Of a stretch of DNA of 8,173 nt, positions 1 to 6,830 are shown in pieces. The notes under the pieces are model-generated. The model was not told the DNA's origin and made no database searches. It was given only the letters and a program-made list of their open reading frames with translations. The DNA comes from an uncultured Chloroflexota bacterium (lineage in GTDB: Bacteria > Chloroflexota > Limnocylindria > Limnocylindrales > CSP1-4). The translations under genes were made by a program, and so were the position numbers. The stretch spans positions 1-8,173 of the forward strand of contig CAIYZX010000402.1 in the NCBI GenBank assembly GCA_903930745.1. Reading direction: 5' to 3'. The stretch's first letter is position 1. Every line of letters begins with the position of its first letter.

Positions 1-1
1 C

Positions 2-691
2 GACGGCCGCGACGTGGCCGGGAACGAGGGCCAGACGATCATGAGCGTGGCCGAGGAGAACGGGATCGACATCCCGGGCCTCTGCCACATGCCGGGCATC
101 CACGACCGCGGCGCGTGCCGCCTGTGCGTCGTGAAGATCGGCGGCTCGCCGCGCCTGGCGGCGGCCTGCGTCACGCAGATCGCCGAGGGGATGCAGGTGA
201 CCGCGCACGACGAGGAGCTGGCGGAGTACCGCCGCGCGGCCACGGAGATGCTCTTCCTGGAGCGGAACCACGTCTGCGCCGTCTGCGTGGCGAACAACCA
301 CTGCGAGCTCCAGGACATGTCCGCGGACCTTGGCCTGACCCACTTCGAGCTGCCGCGCATCAACCCCAAGGTTGACGTGGACCTCTCGCACCGGCTCTTC
401 GGCCTGGACCACAATCGCTGCATCCTGTGCCTGCGCTGCGTGCGGGTCTGCGACGAGATCGAGGGCGCCCACGTCTGGGACGTGATGCATCGCGGTCTGG
501 AGACCCGGATCCAGGCGGACATGGGCGTGCCGTGGGGCGACTCCACCACCTGCACCAGCTGCGGCAAGTGCGTCCAGGTCTGCCCGACCGGCGCGCTCTT
601 CGAGAAGGGCCGGCCCGTCGCCGCCGGAACGCGCGAGCAACGCCCCTTCCTGCCCTGGCTGAAGGTGCACCAGGAGGAGCGTGGGCTGTGA
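2..691 (+). CDS. hoxU: NAD-linked [NiFe] hydrogenase diaphorase Fe-S subunit HoxU (5' partial)
   Basis: Electron-transfer subunit of a cytosolic bidirectional hydrogenase. It links the NAD-reducing HoxF side to HoxY/HoxH. The reading frame is open at the left edge and the first visible residues (DGRD...) already belong to the ferredoxin fold, so probably about 10 N-terminal residues are missing; a GTG at 14 is internal. In the 229 visible residues I see an N-terminal [2Fe-2S] ferredoxin domain with Cys28, 39, 42 and 56. Next comes a NuoG/HoxU-type His-Cys cluster motif (His90, Cys92, 95, 101). Two [4Fe-4S] motifs follow, CxxCxxCxxxC at 140-150 and CxxCxxCxxxCP at 184-195. All cluster ligands are present. 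Length and domain order fit HoxU rather than the much longer NuoG. The stop overlaps the hoxY start by 4 bp, so translation is probably coupled. hoxF and hoxE are expected just upstream. Confidence 0.93.
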   Translation, partial: DGRDVAGNEGQTIMSVAEENGIDIPGLCHMPGIHDRGACRLCVVKIGGSPRLAAACVTQIAEGMQVTAHDEELAEYRRAATEMLFLERNHVCAVCVANNHCELQDMSADLGLTHFELPRINPKVDVDLSHRLFGLDHNRCILCLRCVRVCDEIEGAHVWDVMHRGLETRIQADMGVPWGDSTTCTSCGKCVQVCPTGALFEKGRPVAAGTREQRPFLPWLKVHQEERGL

Positions 692-1218
692 GCAAGCCGC
701 GTGTCGCCACCGTCTGGCTCGACGGCTGCTCCGGCTGCCACATGAGCCTCGTCGATCTCGATGAGCGGCTGCTGGACATCTTCAGCCGCGCCGACCTCGT
801 CTACGGCCCGCTCGTGGACGTCAAGGAGTTCCCGGAGAACGTGGACGTCTGCCTCGTGGAGGGCGCCGTCTCGTCCGAGGACGACCTGGAGCGGATCCAC
901 AAGGTCCGTGCCCGCACGAAGACGCTCATCGCCTTCGGCGACTGCGCGGTCACGTCCAACGTGCCGGGCATGCGCAACCCCATCGGGGTCCCGCCGCTCC
1001 TGCGGCGCGCGTACCTGGAGAACGCGGACATCAACAAGTCCATCCCCGTCATCGACGTGCCGGGCCTCCTCCCGGAGAGCCGGCCCATCAACCGGTTCGT
1101 GGACGTGGACATCTTCCTGCCCGGGTGCCCGCCGCACGCGGACCTGATCTACACCCTGCTCGACGACCTCCTCGCGGGGAGGACCCCGTCCGTTGCCGGC
1201 GCGCGGTTCGGGCGCTGA
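688..1218 (+). CDS. hoxY: [NiFe] hydrogenase small subunit HoxY
   Basis: Small subunit of the NAD-linked hydrogenase, 176 residues. It carries the proximal [4Fe-4S] cluster that takes electrons from the Ni-Fe site in HoxH to HoxU. Visible ligands are Cys14 and Cys17 (DGCSGCHMS), Cys86 (FGDCAVTSN) and Cys147 (PGCPPHAD), the standard set for the short small subunits of group 3. There is no Tat signal peptide and no C-terminal extension with medial or distal clusters, so the protein is cytosolic. The GTG start at 688 overlaps the hoxU stop (GTGA). It is preceded by AGGAGGAG at 672-679, 8 nt away, inside the end of hoxU. A longer frame runs upstream but shadows hoxU and lacks family sequence. hoxH follows after 10 bp. 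Confidence 0.95.
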   Translation: MSKPRVATVWLDGCSGCHMSLVDLDERLLDIFSRADLVYGPLVDVKEFPENVDVCLVEGAVSSEDDLERIHKVRARTKTLIAFGDCAVTSNVPGMRNPIGVPPLLRRAYLENADINKSIPVIDVPGLLPESRPINRFVDVDIFLPGCPPHADLIYTLLDDLLAGRTPSVAGARFGR

Positions 1219-1228
1219 GGAGGTTGCG

Positions 1229-2650
<1,422 letters not shown>

Positions 2651-2681
2651 GCCGGGTTCCGCGTTGGCGTCCGGGGCCGGC

Positions 2682-3173
2682 GTGTCCCGCGTGCTGGTCA
2701 TCGGGTACGGCAACCCGCTCCGTCGTGACGACGGGGTGGGCCCGGCCGTGGCCGCTCGTGTGGCCGCGGACCCCCGGATGCGCGGCGCGGTGGTGCTCGC
2801 GGAGCACCAGCTGGCCCCGGAGCTGGCCGCGGACATGGCCGGGGCGGACCGGGTGATCCTCATCGACGCGGCCGACGGCGTCCCCGCAGGGGAGGTTGGG
2901 GTGCGTGTCCTGGGCCGGGGCCCCATGGAGGAGCCGGCATCCACGATCGGGGACGTGGATGCCGGAGGGCCTCCGCTCACGCACCACGTGTCGCCGGCGT
3001 CGCTGGCTGGCCTGGCGCGCGAGCTCTACGGCGTGGCTCCCGCGCTGGTGGTCGTCAGCGTTGGCGCCGCCTCGTTCGAGATGGGGGAGGGGCTCACGCC
3101 CTCGGTTGACGCCGCCGTCCCGGCGGCCATGGAGGCCGTGATCGCGGCGGCCCTGGAGGTGGCGGATGCATGA
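2682..3173 (+). CDS. hoxW: Hydrogenase maturation endopeptidase (HoxW/HybD family, peptidase A31)
   Basis: Nickel-dependent processing protease that cuts the C-terminal tail from the large subunit once nickel is in place; the natural substrate is the HoxH encoded just upstream. The 163-residue product starts VSRVLVIGYGNPLRRDDG, the family opening. The three residues that sense nickel in HybD (E16, D62, H93) have likely counterparts in Asp17 (DDGVG), Asp62 (VILIDAADG) and His101 or His102 (LTHHVSP). Length is normal for the family. The start is uncertain. GTG 2682 gives the expected N-terminus but only a weak GGGG upstream; TTG 2664 (six residues longer) and GTG 2691 are alternatives. The gap to hoxH is 31 bp and the gene overlaps hypA by 8 bp. 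The symbol hoxW is inferred from its position beside hoxH. Confidence 0.88.
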   Translation: MSRVLVIGYGNPLRRDDGVGPAVAARVAADPRMRGAVVLAEHQLAPELAADMAGADRVILIDAADGVPAGEVGVRVLGRGPMEEPASTIGDVDAGGPPLTHHVSPASLAGLARELYGVAPALVVVSVGAASFEMGEGLTPSVDAAVPAAMEAVIAAALEVADA

Positions 3174-3513
3174 GGTGGCCCTGGTGGCGAGCCTGGTGGA
3201 CGCCGCGGTTGCCGCGGCAGCAGGCCGGCCCGCCGAACGGGTGCGGATCCGGTACGCGACCACGATCCCGGACGACGTGCTGATCCAGGCCTGGGAGATG
3301 CTGGTGGCGAACGGCCCCCTCGCGGAGGCGGCCCTGGCGATGGAGCCCTTCGAGTCCCGGCTGACGTGCCCCTGCGGGTTCGACGGGGCGCTGGAGCACG
3401 ACGACGTCATCGGCCCCGGGCAGGTGGTCTGTCCCTCGTGCTCGGAGCTGCGCTCCATCCCCGTGGTGCCGGAGCTGGAGCTGGTGGAGGTCGAGCCGGC
3501 GCGCCCGACGTGA
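3166..3513 (+). CDS. hypA: Hydrogenase nickel incorporation protein HypA
   Basis: Nickel metallochaperone, 115 residues, that works with HypB to load nickel into the hydrogenase large subunit. The start MHE supplies the conserved nickel ligand His2. The core follows the HypA pattern (IRYATTIPDDVLIQAWEML, then an ALAMEPF strand leading into the zinc site). The zinc site is unusual: the first pair is Cys68-Pro-Cys70 (CxC) rather than CxxC, and the second pair is Cys89-Pro-Ser-Cys92. The loop between the pairs is longer than in well-studied HypA proteins. The ATG at 3166 has GGAGGT (3155-3160) 5 nt upstream and lies within the end of the protease gene (8-bp overlap), so the two are probably translationally coupled. 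It is the last gene of the hydrogenase operon visible here; hypB and the other hyp genes must lie elsewhere. Confidence 0.9.
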   Translation: MHEVALVASLVDAAVAAAAGRPAERVRIRYATTIPDDVLIQAWEMLVANGPLAEAALAMEPFESRLTCPCGFDGALEHDDVIGPGQVVCPSCSELRSIPVVPELELVEVEPARPT

Positions 3514-3518
3514 TGCGC

Positions 3519-3534
3519 CCCCCACGTTCGGGGG
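3519..3534 (+). terminator. Weak G/C hairpin after hypA
   Basis: CCCCC (3519-3523) and GGGGG (3530-3534) can pair around a 6-nt loop, starting 6 nt after the hypA stop. There is no T-run after it, so it could be only a pause or a weak operon end. The position at the end of the hydrogenase genes is the main argument. Confidence 0.3.
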
Positions 3535-3564
3535 AAGGGTCCCGGCCCGAGCGGACCGTGTGGT

Positions 3565-3579
3565 GGGACCTTCGCCCTA
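3565..3579. promoter_or_regulatory. DosR/NarL-type inverted-repeat box (candidate)
   Basis: GGGACCTTCGCCCTA resembles the DosR (DevR) hypoxia box, whose known consensus core is GGGACTWWAGTCCC. Ten of 14 core positions agree by eye, including the whole GGGAC half. A second weaker match with a perfect GTCCC half-site lies at 3530-3543. The box sits 79 bp before the small gene at 3658 and just after hypA. No DosR-like regulator is visible in the window, so binding is inference. Confidence 0.35.
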
Positions 3580-3657
3580 TTGCAGGTGCCGGTGGCGCGG
3601 CGCATCGTTCGTGACAGAGACGGCCGCCCGGCCGTCGCGCACCGGTGAGTGGACGAG

Positions 3658-3840
3658 ATGCAGCACACGCACGTCACCGCCAAGGCCCGCCCCGACGGCA
3701 AGATCGCCGCGGAGCACCCGCACCGCTTCGGACAGGTGTGGCAGGCCGAGCCCACGAGCGCGCAGCGCCAGGTCGCGAAGCACTCCGCCTCGCGCAAGCG
3801 CCGGCAGCATGATCGGGCGGCGTTGATCGACGCGGACTGA
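3658..3840 (+). CDS. Small basic His-rich hypothetical protein
   Basis: Not recognised as any family. The 60-residue product has nearly all G or C at third codon positions, like its neighbours, which argues that it is truly coding. It contains six His, including two HxH motifs (His3/His5 and His20/His22), no Cys, 11 Lys/Arg against 6 Asp/Glu, and a basic cluster at 46-49 (RKRR). There is no signal peptide or membrane segment. I chose ATG 3658 because GGTGAG (3644-3649) lies 8 nt upstream; GTG 3649 would add three residues but has no ribosome site. It starts 144 bp after hypA and ends 24 bp before the VanY-like gene, so it may share a transcript with that gene. A nucleic-acid- or metal-binding role is conceivable but unsupported beyond composition. 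Confidence 0.6.
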   Translation: MQHTHVTAKARPDGKIAAEHPHRFGQVWQAEPTSAQRQVAKHSASRKRRQHDRAALIDAD

Positions 3841-3864
3841 CACATCGGCGATCATGGGGTCCGG

Positions 3865-4626
3865 ATGACCAGCCTCATGCGCGCCCCCTCCGGGCGCCCC
3901 CTCCGGACACTCGCGATCGCCGTCTCCCTGGGTGCGGCGGTCGTCGCCTGGGCTCCGGCCCCGGCAGCGGCCGCCGATCCGTCTCCGGCGCCGTCAGCAC
4001 CTGCGCTGGCACCCGCCCCGGCGCCGGCCTTCGCCGCCGGCGACCCGCTCCCGGCCTGCACCACGGCGGATGATCCCGCCCCGTTCCGCCGCTACGGCGA
4101 GTGGGCGTCCACGCTCGTTGACACGCGCTTCGCGCTGCCCCGCGCCTACGCTCCCCCGGACCTCGTCTCCACGTCCAACGCCGGCACCAACGGCGGCTAC
4201 CTCGTGCGCCGCCTGGTCATTGCGGACCTGCGCGCCATGGTGCGTGCGGCGGCGGCCGCCGGCGTCCGGATCCGCGTGGACAGCGGCTACCGCAGCTACG
4301 CGCGCCAGGCCGCGGTCTATGCCTACTACGTGGACCTCCTGGGCCCGGTGAAGGGAGCCCTGCGCGCTGCGCGCCCCGGCCACTCGGAGCACCAGCTGGG
4401 CACCGCCATGGACATCCGCAACACGGCGGGCGCCTACACCTGGCTCGCCCGTCACGGCTGGAAGTACGGCTTCGTGATCTCGTTTCCGAAGGGGATGACG
4501 TCCATCTCCTGCTACCAGTACGAGCCATGGCACATCCGGTACTACGGGCGCACCCGGGCCATCGGAATGCACTGGGCGGCGGCGGTTCCGCGCGCCTGGC
4601 TGTGGGCCCACGTGGTGGCCGTCTAG
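3865..4626 (+). CDS. Secreted VanY-type D-Ala-D-Ala carboxypeptidase (peptidase M15B)
   Basis: Zinc peptidase expected to trim the terminal D-Ala of peptidoglycan stem peptides outside the membrane. The 253-residue product begins with a basic n-region and a hydrophobic stretch at about 16-30, with likely cleavage after the alanines near 35-37. A Pro/Ala-rich linker follows to about residue 58, then the catalytic domain. Conserved pieces are SGYRSYARQ (140-148), SEHQLGTAMDI (174-184) with zinc ligands His176 and Asp183, and EPWHIRY (220-226) with catalytic Glu220 and zinc ligand His223. Cys65 and Cys216 could form a disulfide. The start at ATG 3865 has only a weak GGGGT upstream; ATG 3877 is possible. 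There is no vanS/vanR/vanH context, so cell-wall remodelling is likelier than glycopeptide resistance. Confidence 0.9.
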   Translation: MTSLMRAPSGRPLRTLAIAVSLGAAVVAWAPAPAAAADPSPAPSAPALAPAPAPAFAAGDPLPACTTADDPAPFRRYGEWASTLVDTRFALPRAYAPPDLVSTSNAGTNGGYLVRRLVIADLRAMVRAAAAAGVRIRVDSGYRSYARQAAVYAYYVDLLGPVKGALRAARPGHSEHQLGTAMDIRNTAGAYTWLARHGWKYGFVISFPKGMTSISCYQYEPWHIRYYGRTRAIGMHWAAAVPRAWLWAHVVAV

Positions 4627-4652
4627 GCGTCAGCGCGGCATCGCGTCCAGCC

Positions 4653-4670
4653 TGGTGCGACGGCGCACCA
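4653..4670 (+). terminator. Hairpin downstream of the VanY-like gene
   Basis: TGGTGCG (4653-4659) and CGCACCA (4664-4670) form a perfect 7-bp stem with loop ACGG, 26 nt after the stop codon. No T-run follows, so it is a terminator-like structure of uncertain strength. Confidence 0.4.
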
Positions 4671-5094
4671 CCGGCGCTGAATCTTGCGTGCAAACCCGCG
4701 CCCGGCACCGCACAATGCGTGCGTCGACCAACGCCCCGGCAGTGCCGGCGAAGGTGCGGACCCCTGGGGGCTGGCGGTCGCGATCGATCGACGCATGGAT
4801 GTGCCCCCAAGCGCCGCTCGCGCGGCCCCAGCCACCAAGGCTCGGCCCGTCGACACACCCCACGAGACCGCTCCGCGTTCATGCACATGCATGCCCGGTG
4901 TGGCTGCGTGGCCTGCGGGTAGTTCTCGGGTACTAGTGAGCGGTCGTGTGCGGTTGGTACCACCTGCGTGCCCCGGGTGACCGAGAGTAACCCTGTGCAA
5001 GACGACCCCTGACCCCGACACTTCCCTCAGAAGCGAGCCAGACCACACCGAAGTGCCCTGGGAAGCAGGCTCGCGAAAGGAAGAGGCAACGGAC
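4671..5094. other. Long gene-poor stretch before the HTH gene
   Basis: Open frames cross this stretch on both strands, but none shows the G/C-rich third positions, recognisable domains or ribosome sites of the neighbouring genes, so I call no gene. It contains several short palindromes: CGATCGATCG at 4781-4790, ATGCAT-type repeats around 4881-4896, TGGTACCA at 4955-4962 and a longer imperfect inverted repeat at 4975-4993. It most likely holds the promoter and a leader for the small DNA-binding protein gene at 5095. I could not match it to a known structured RNA. Confidence 0.5.
4975..4993. promoter_or_regulatory. BldD-box-like inverted repeat
   Basis: GGGTGAC-CGAGA-GTAACCC is an inverted repeat with one mismatched pair per 7-base arm. 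Its centre TGACCGAGAGTAA agrees with the known actinobacterial BldD box TNACNCWGNGTNA at all fixed positions but one. It lies about 100 bp before the HTH gene start. It may be an operator or, if transcribed, a hairpin. Confidence 0.4.
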
Positions 5095-5289
5095 ATGGCA
5101 GCGATGGTCGTCAACGATCTTGGCCCGATGCTCACCGCCAGTGAGGTCGCCGAGATGCTCCACCTCCACGTGAACACCGTGAAGCGCCTTGGCGATCGCG
5201 GCGAGCTCCCGTTCTACCGCGTGTGCAAGCGCGGCGACCGGCGGTTCCGCCTGGACGACGTCATGCTCTTCCTCTCCCGCAACCGCTGA
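5095..5289 (+). CDS. BldC/excisionase-type small helix-turn-helix DNA-binding protein
   Basis: A 64-residue protein that is essentially one MerR-like winged HTH of the excisionase/HTH_17 family. The helix-turn-helix spans about residues 13-31 (LTASEVAEMLHLHVNTVKR). The wing and end are RGELPFYRVCKRGDRRF and the closing helix LDDVMLFLSRNR. This layout matches stand-alone regulators such as BldC as well as phage Xis proteins. No integrase, att site or other mobile-element gene is nearby, so a transcriptional regulator is favoured over an excisionase. The ATG at 5095 is preceded by AAAGGAAGAGG (5076-5086) 8 nt away, a strong site; an upstream in-frame GTG at 5053 has none. The gene stands alone after a 468-bp gap and before a strong terminator, suggesting its own promoter and possibly a long leader. 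Targets are unknown. Confidence 0.85.
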   Translation: MAAMVVNDLGPMLTASEVAEMLHLHVNTVKRLGDRGELPFYRVCKRGDRRFRLDDVMLFLSRNR

Positions 5290-5361
5290 CGGCCAGCCGC
5301 TGGATCGTCCCGACAACGAGGGACCCAGGGCCCGACCGTCGAACAGCGACCAGCAACGAAC

Positions 5362-5386
5362 CGGCCCCGTGCAGTGCACGGGGCCG
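5362..5386. terminator. Perfect 11-bp hairpin, probable bidirectional terminator
   Basis: CGGCCCCGTGC (5362-5372) pairs perfectly with GCACGGGGCCG (5376-5386) around loop AGT. GAA/TTC can extend the stem past one bulged C. On the + strand TTCTGATT follows; on the - strand TTCGTTG follows. It lies 72 nt after the HTH gene and 35 nt past the stop of the convergent aminotransferase gene, so it can serve both. Confidence 0.8.
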
Positions 5387-5421
5387 TTCTGATTCCCGGG
5401 ACGGGCACGCGGGCCCGGGCG

Positions 5422-6717
5422 TCAGCCCTTGAGCGCGCCCTCGAAGATGCGGAGCGCCTCCTCCACCTCGTCCACGGTCACGTTGACGGGCGGGATCCAG
5501 CGGATCACCTGGTGGGCGATGCCGCAGGAGAGCAGGAGCAGGCCGGCGTCCGCCGCGCGCGCGCAGACCGCGTCCGCACGGGCGCCATCGGGCTCGCGGG
5601 TGGTGCGGTCCTTCACGAACTCCACGCCGATCATCAGGCCGGGCCCGCGGACATCGCCGATGCCCTGGTCCTCCGCCATCAGCTCGCGCAGGCCGCCGGC
5701 GAGTTCCGCGCCCCGCAGGCGTGCGTTCTCCACGAGCCCCTCGTCCGCGATGGTCTCCAGCACCGCCACGCCGGCCGCGCAGGCGACGGGGTTGCCACCG
5801 TACGTGGTGCCGTGCGCGCCCCGGCCCCAGCGCTCCTGGAGGTCGCGGCTCGTCACGATGGCGGAGAGGGGCAGGCCGTTCGCGATGGCCTTCGCGGTGA
5901 CCACGACGTCCGGGACGATGCCGCTGTGCTCGAAGGCCCACATCCTCCCGGTGCGACCGAAGCCGCTCTGGACCTCGTCCGCGATCAGCAGGATGCCGTG
6001 CCTGGAGCAGCGCTCGCGCAGGCCCTGGAGGAAGGCTGCCGGCGCCGGGTAGTACCCGCCCTCGCCCTGGATGGGCTCGATGATCACGGCCGCCACATCG
6101 GACGGCGCCACCGTGGTCATGAGGAGGCCGTCGAAGTGCTTGAGCGCATCGGCGATCGCCTTCTCCTCGTCGCCTGCGTAGTACCGGTAGACCGCCGGGT
6201 AGACGGTCTGGTACACGGACGGCAGGAGCGGCTCGTACCCCTTGCGGTAGTTCAGCGACGAGCTGGTGACGCTCGTGGCCCCGATCGTGCGGCCGTGGAA
6301 GGCGCCGCGGAACGAGATGATGGCCGGGCGGCCGGTGACGCGGCGGGCCAGCTTGAGCGCGCCGTCGATGACCTCGGACCCCGAGTTCAGGAACATCACG
6401 GTGTCCAGCGGGTCCGGGAACGTGTCCGCCAGCATCGCCGCCAGCCTCACGGTTGGCTCCGCGAAGCCGATCGCGTGGACCGGGCCCATCAGCTTGTCCA
6501 CCTGGGCGTGCACGGCGGCGGTCACGCGCGGGTGCGAGTGCCCCAGCGCGGTCACGGCGATGCCGTTGGCGAAGTCCAGGTACGCCTTGCCGCTCGTCTC
6601 GTAGAGACGGTGGCCGATCCCGTGGGACCAGCTGCGGTCCATGTACCGGCCCAGGACCGGCGACATGTTGGGGGCGGCGAGGGCGGCGAGGTCGAGGGCG
6701 GTGTCGTTGGTATCCAC
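5422..6717 (-). CDS. Class III PLP-dependent aminotransferase (GABA/5-aminovalerate/ornithine-type)
   Basis: Transfers an amino group, usually from an omega-amine, to a 2-oxo acid. The product is 431 residues, normal for the class. Visible marks are NSGSEVIDGALKLAR (111-125), FHGRTIGATS (140-149), EPIQGEGGYY (214-223), the cofactor Asp247 in LLIADEVQSGFGRTG, the Schiff-base Lys276 in TAKAIANGLPLSA, and GTTYGGNP (303-310) for the PLP phosphate. The sequence does not fix the substrate: 4-aminobutyrate, 5-aminovalerate, acetylornithine and related omega-amino acids are all possible. I chose GTG 6717 because a TATACT -10 box lies exactly 6 nt upstream, giving a leaderless message, and family similarity begins soon after. 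The open frame runs to 6792, but the added residues are not family-like and would cover that promoter. The gene diverges from the acyl-CoA dehydrogenase. Confidence 0.88.
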   Translation of the reverse strand: MDTNDTALDLAALAAPNMSPVLGRYMDRSWSHGIGHRLYETSGKAYLDFANGIAVTALGHSHPRVTAAVHAQVDKLMGPVHAIGFAEPTVRLAAMLADTFPDPLDTVMFLNSGSEVIDGALKLARRVTGRPAIISFRGAFHGRTIGATSVTSSSLNYRKGYEPLLPSVYQTVYPAVYRYYAGDEEKAIADALKHFDGLLMTTVAPSDVAAVIIEPIQGEGGYYPAPAAFLQGLRERCSRHGILLIADEVQSGFGRTGRMWAFEHSGIVPDVVVTAKAIANGLPLSAIVTSRDLQERWGRGAHGTTYGGNPVACAAGVAVLETIADEGLVENARLRGAELAGGLRELMAEDQGIGDVRGPGLMIGVEFVKDRTTREPDGARADAVCARAADAGLLLLSCGIAHQVIRWIPPVNVTVDEVEEALRIFEGALKG

Positions 6718-6723
6718 GCCCGG

Positions 6724-6729
6724 AGTATA
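6724..6729 (-). promoter_or_regulatory. -10 box of a leaderless promoter for the aminotransferase
   Basis: On the - strand the sequence reads TATACT-CCGGGC-GTG. The hexamer matches the -10 consensus (TATAAT) at 5 of 6 positions. Its spacing places the expected first transcribed base on the G of the GTG start. No ribosome-binding site is present between them and no clear -35 box is visible. Confidence 0.6.
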
Positions 6730-6768
6730 GGGATCGGAACGTGGTCTCCCGCACGCGCGTGTGCCGGG

Positions 6769-6774
6769 TAGGAT
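6769..6774 (+). promoter_or_regulatory. Possible -10 box for the acyl-CoA dehydrogenase gene
   Basis: TAGGAT fits the loose TANNNT pattern and would start a transcript near 6781, about 50 nt before the gene. No -35 box is evident at 17 bp, so this is a weak call. Confidence 0.25.
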
Positions 6775-6786
6775 CGGTGGCAACCG

Positions 6787-6810
6787 GCGCACCCGCCACC
6801 AGGGGTGCGC
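6787..6810. promoter_or_regulatory. Perfect 8-bp inverted repeat before the acyl-CoA dehydrogenase gene
   Basis: GCGCACCC (6787-6794) and GGGTGCGC (6803-6810) are exact inverted copies with an 8-nt spacer, ending 20 nt before the GTG start and 9 nt before its ribosome site (AGAGG, 6820-6824). The arrangement suits a dimeric repressor operator (for example TetR-like regulators of acyl-CoA genes) or a hairpin in the mRNA leader. Which one cannot be told from sequence. Confidence 0.5.
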
Positions 6811-6830
6811 GACATGCCCAGAGGCTGACC

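Noticed and set aside
3865..4626. Glycopeptide-resistance locus around the VanY-like gene
   Set aside because: No vanS, vanR, vanH, vanA-type ligase or vanX is present. Stand-alone VanY-family peptidases are common cell-wall enzymes.
4217..4963. Open frames on both strands in and around the 4627-5094 gap
   Set aside because: Third-position composition does not match the real genes, there are no good ribosome sites or domains, and several overlap the end of the VanY-like gene.
4952..4964. GGTTGGTACCACC, resembling the T-box antiterminator core (TGGNACCRC)
   Set aside because: The downstream gene is a DNA-binding protein, not an aminoacyl-tRNA synthetase or amino-acid gene. I could not find a specifier loop, and the match is short and nearly palindromic, so it is probably coincidence.
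5095..5289. Phage or plasmid excisionase marking a mobile element
   Set aside because: There is no integrase, att-like repeat, transposase or tRNA gene nearby, and base composition matches the neighbours. A chromosomal BldC-type regulator is simpler.
5307..5324. GTCCC/GGGAC inverted repeat with an 8-nt loop after the HTH gene
   Set aside because: Five base pairs only. The much stronger hairpin at 5362-5386 explains termination, and it scores poorly as a DosR-type site because of spacing.
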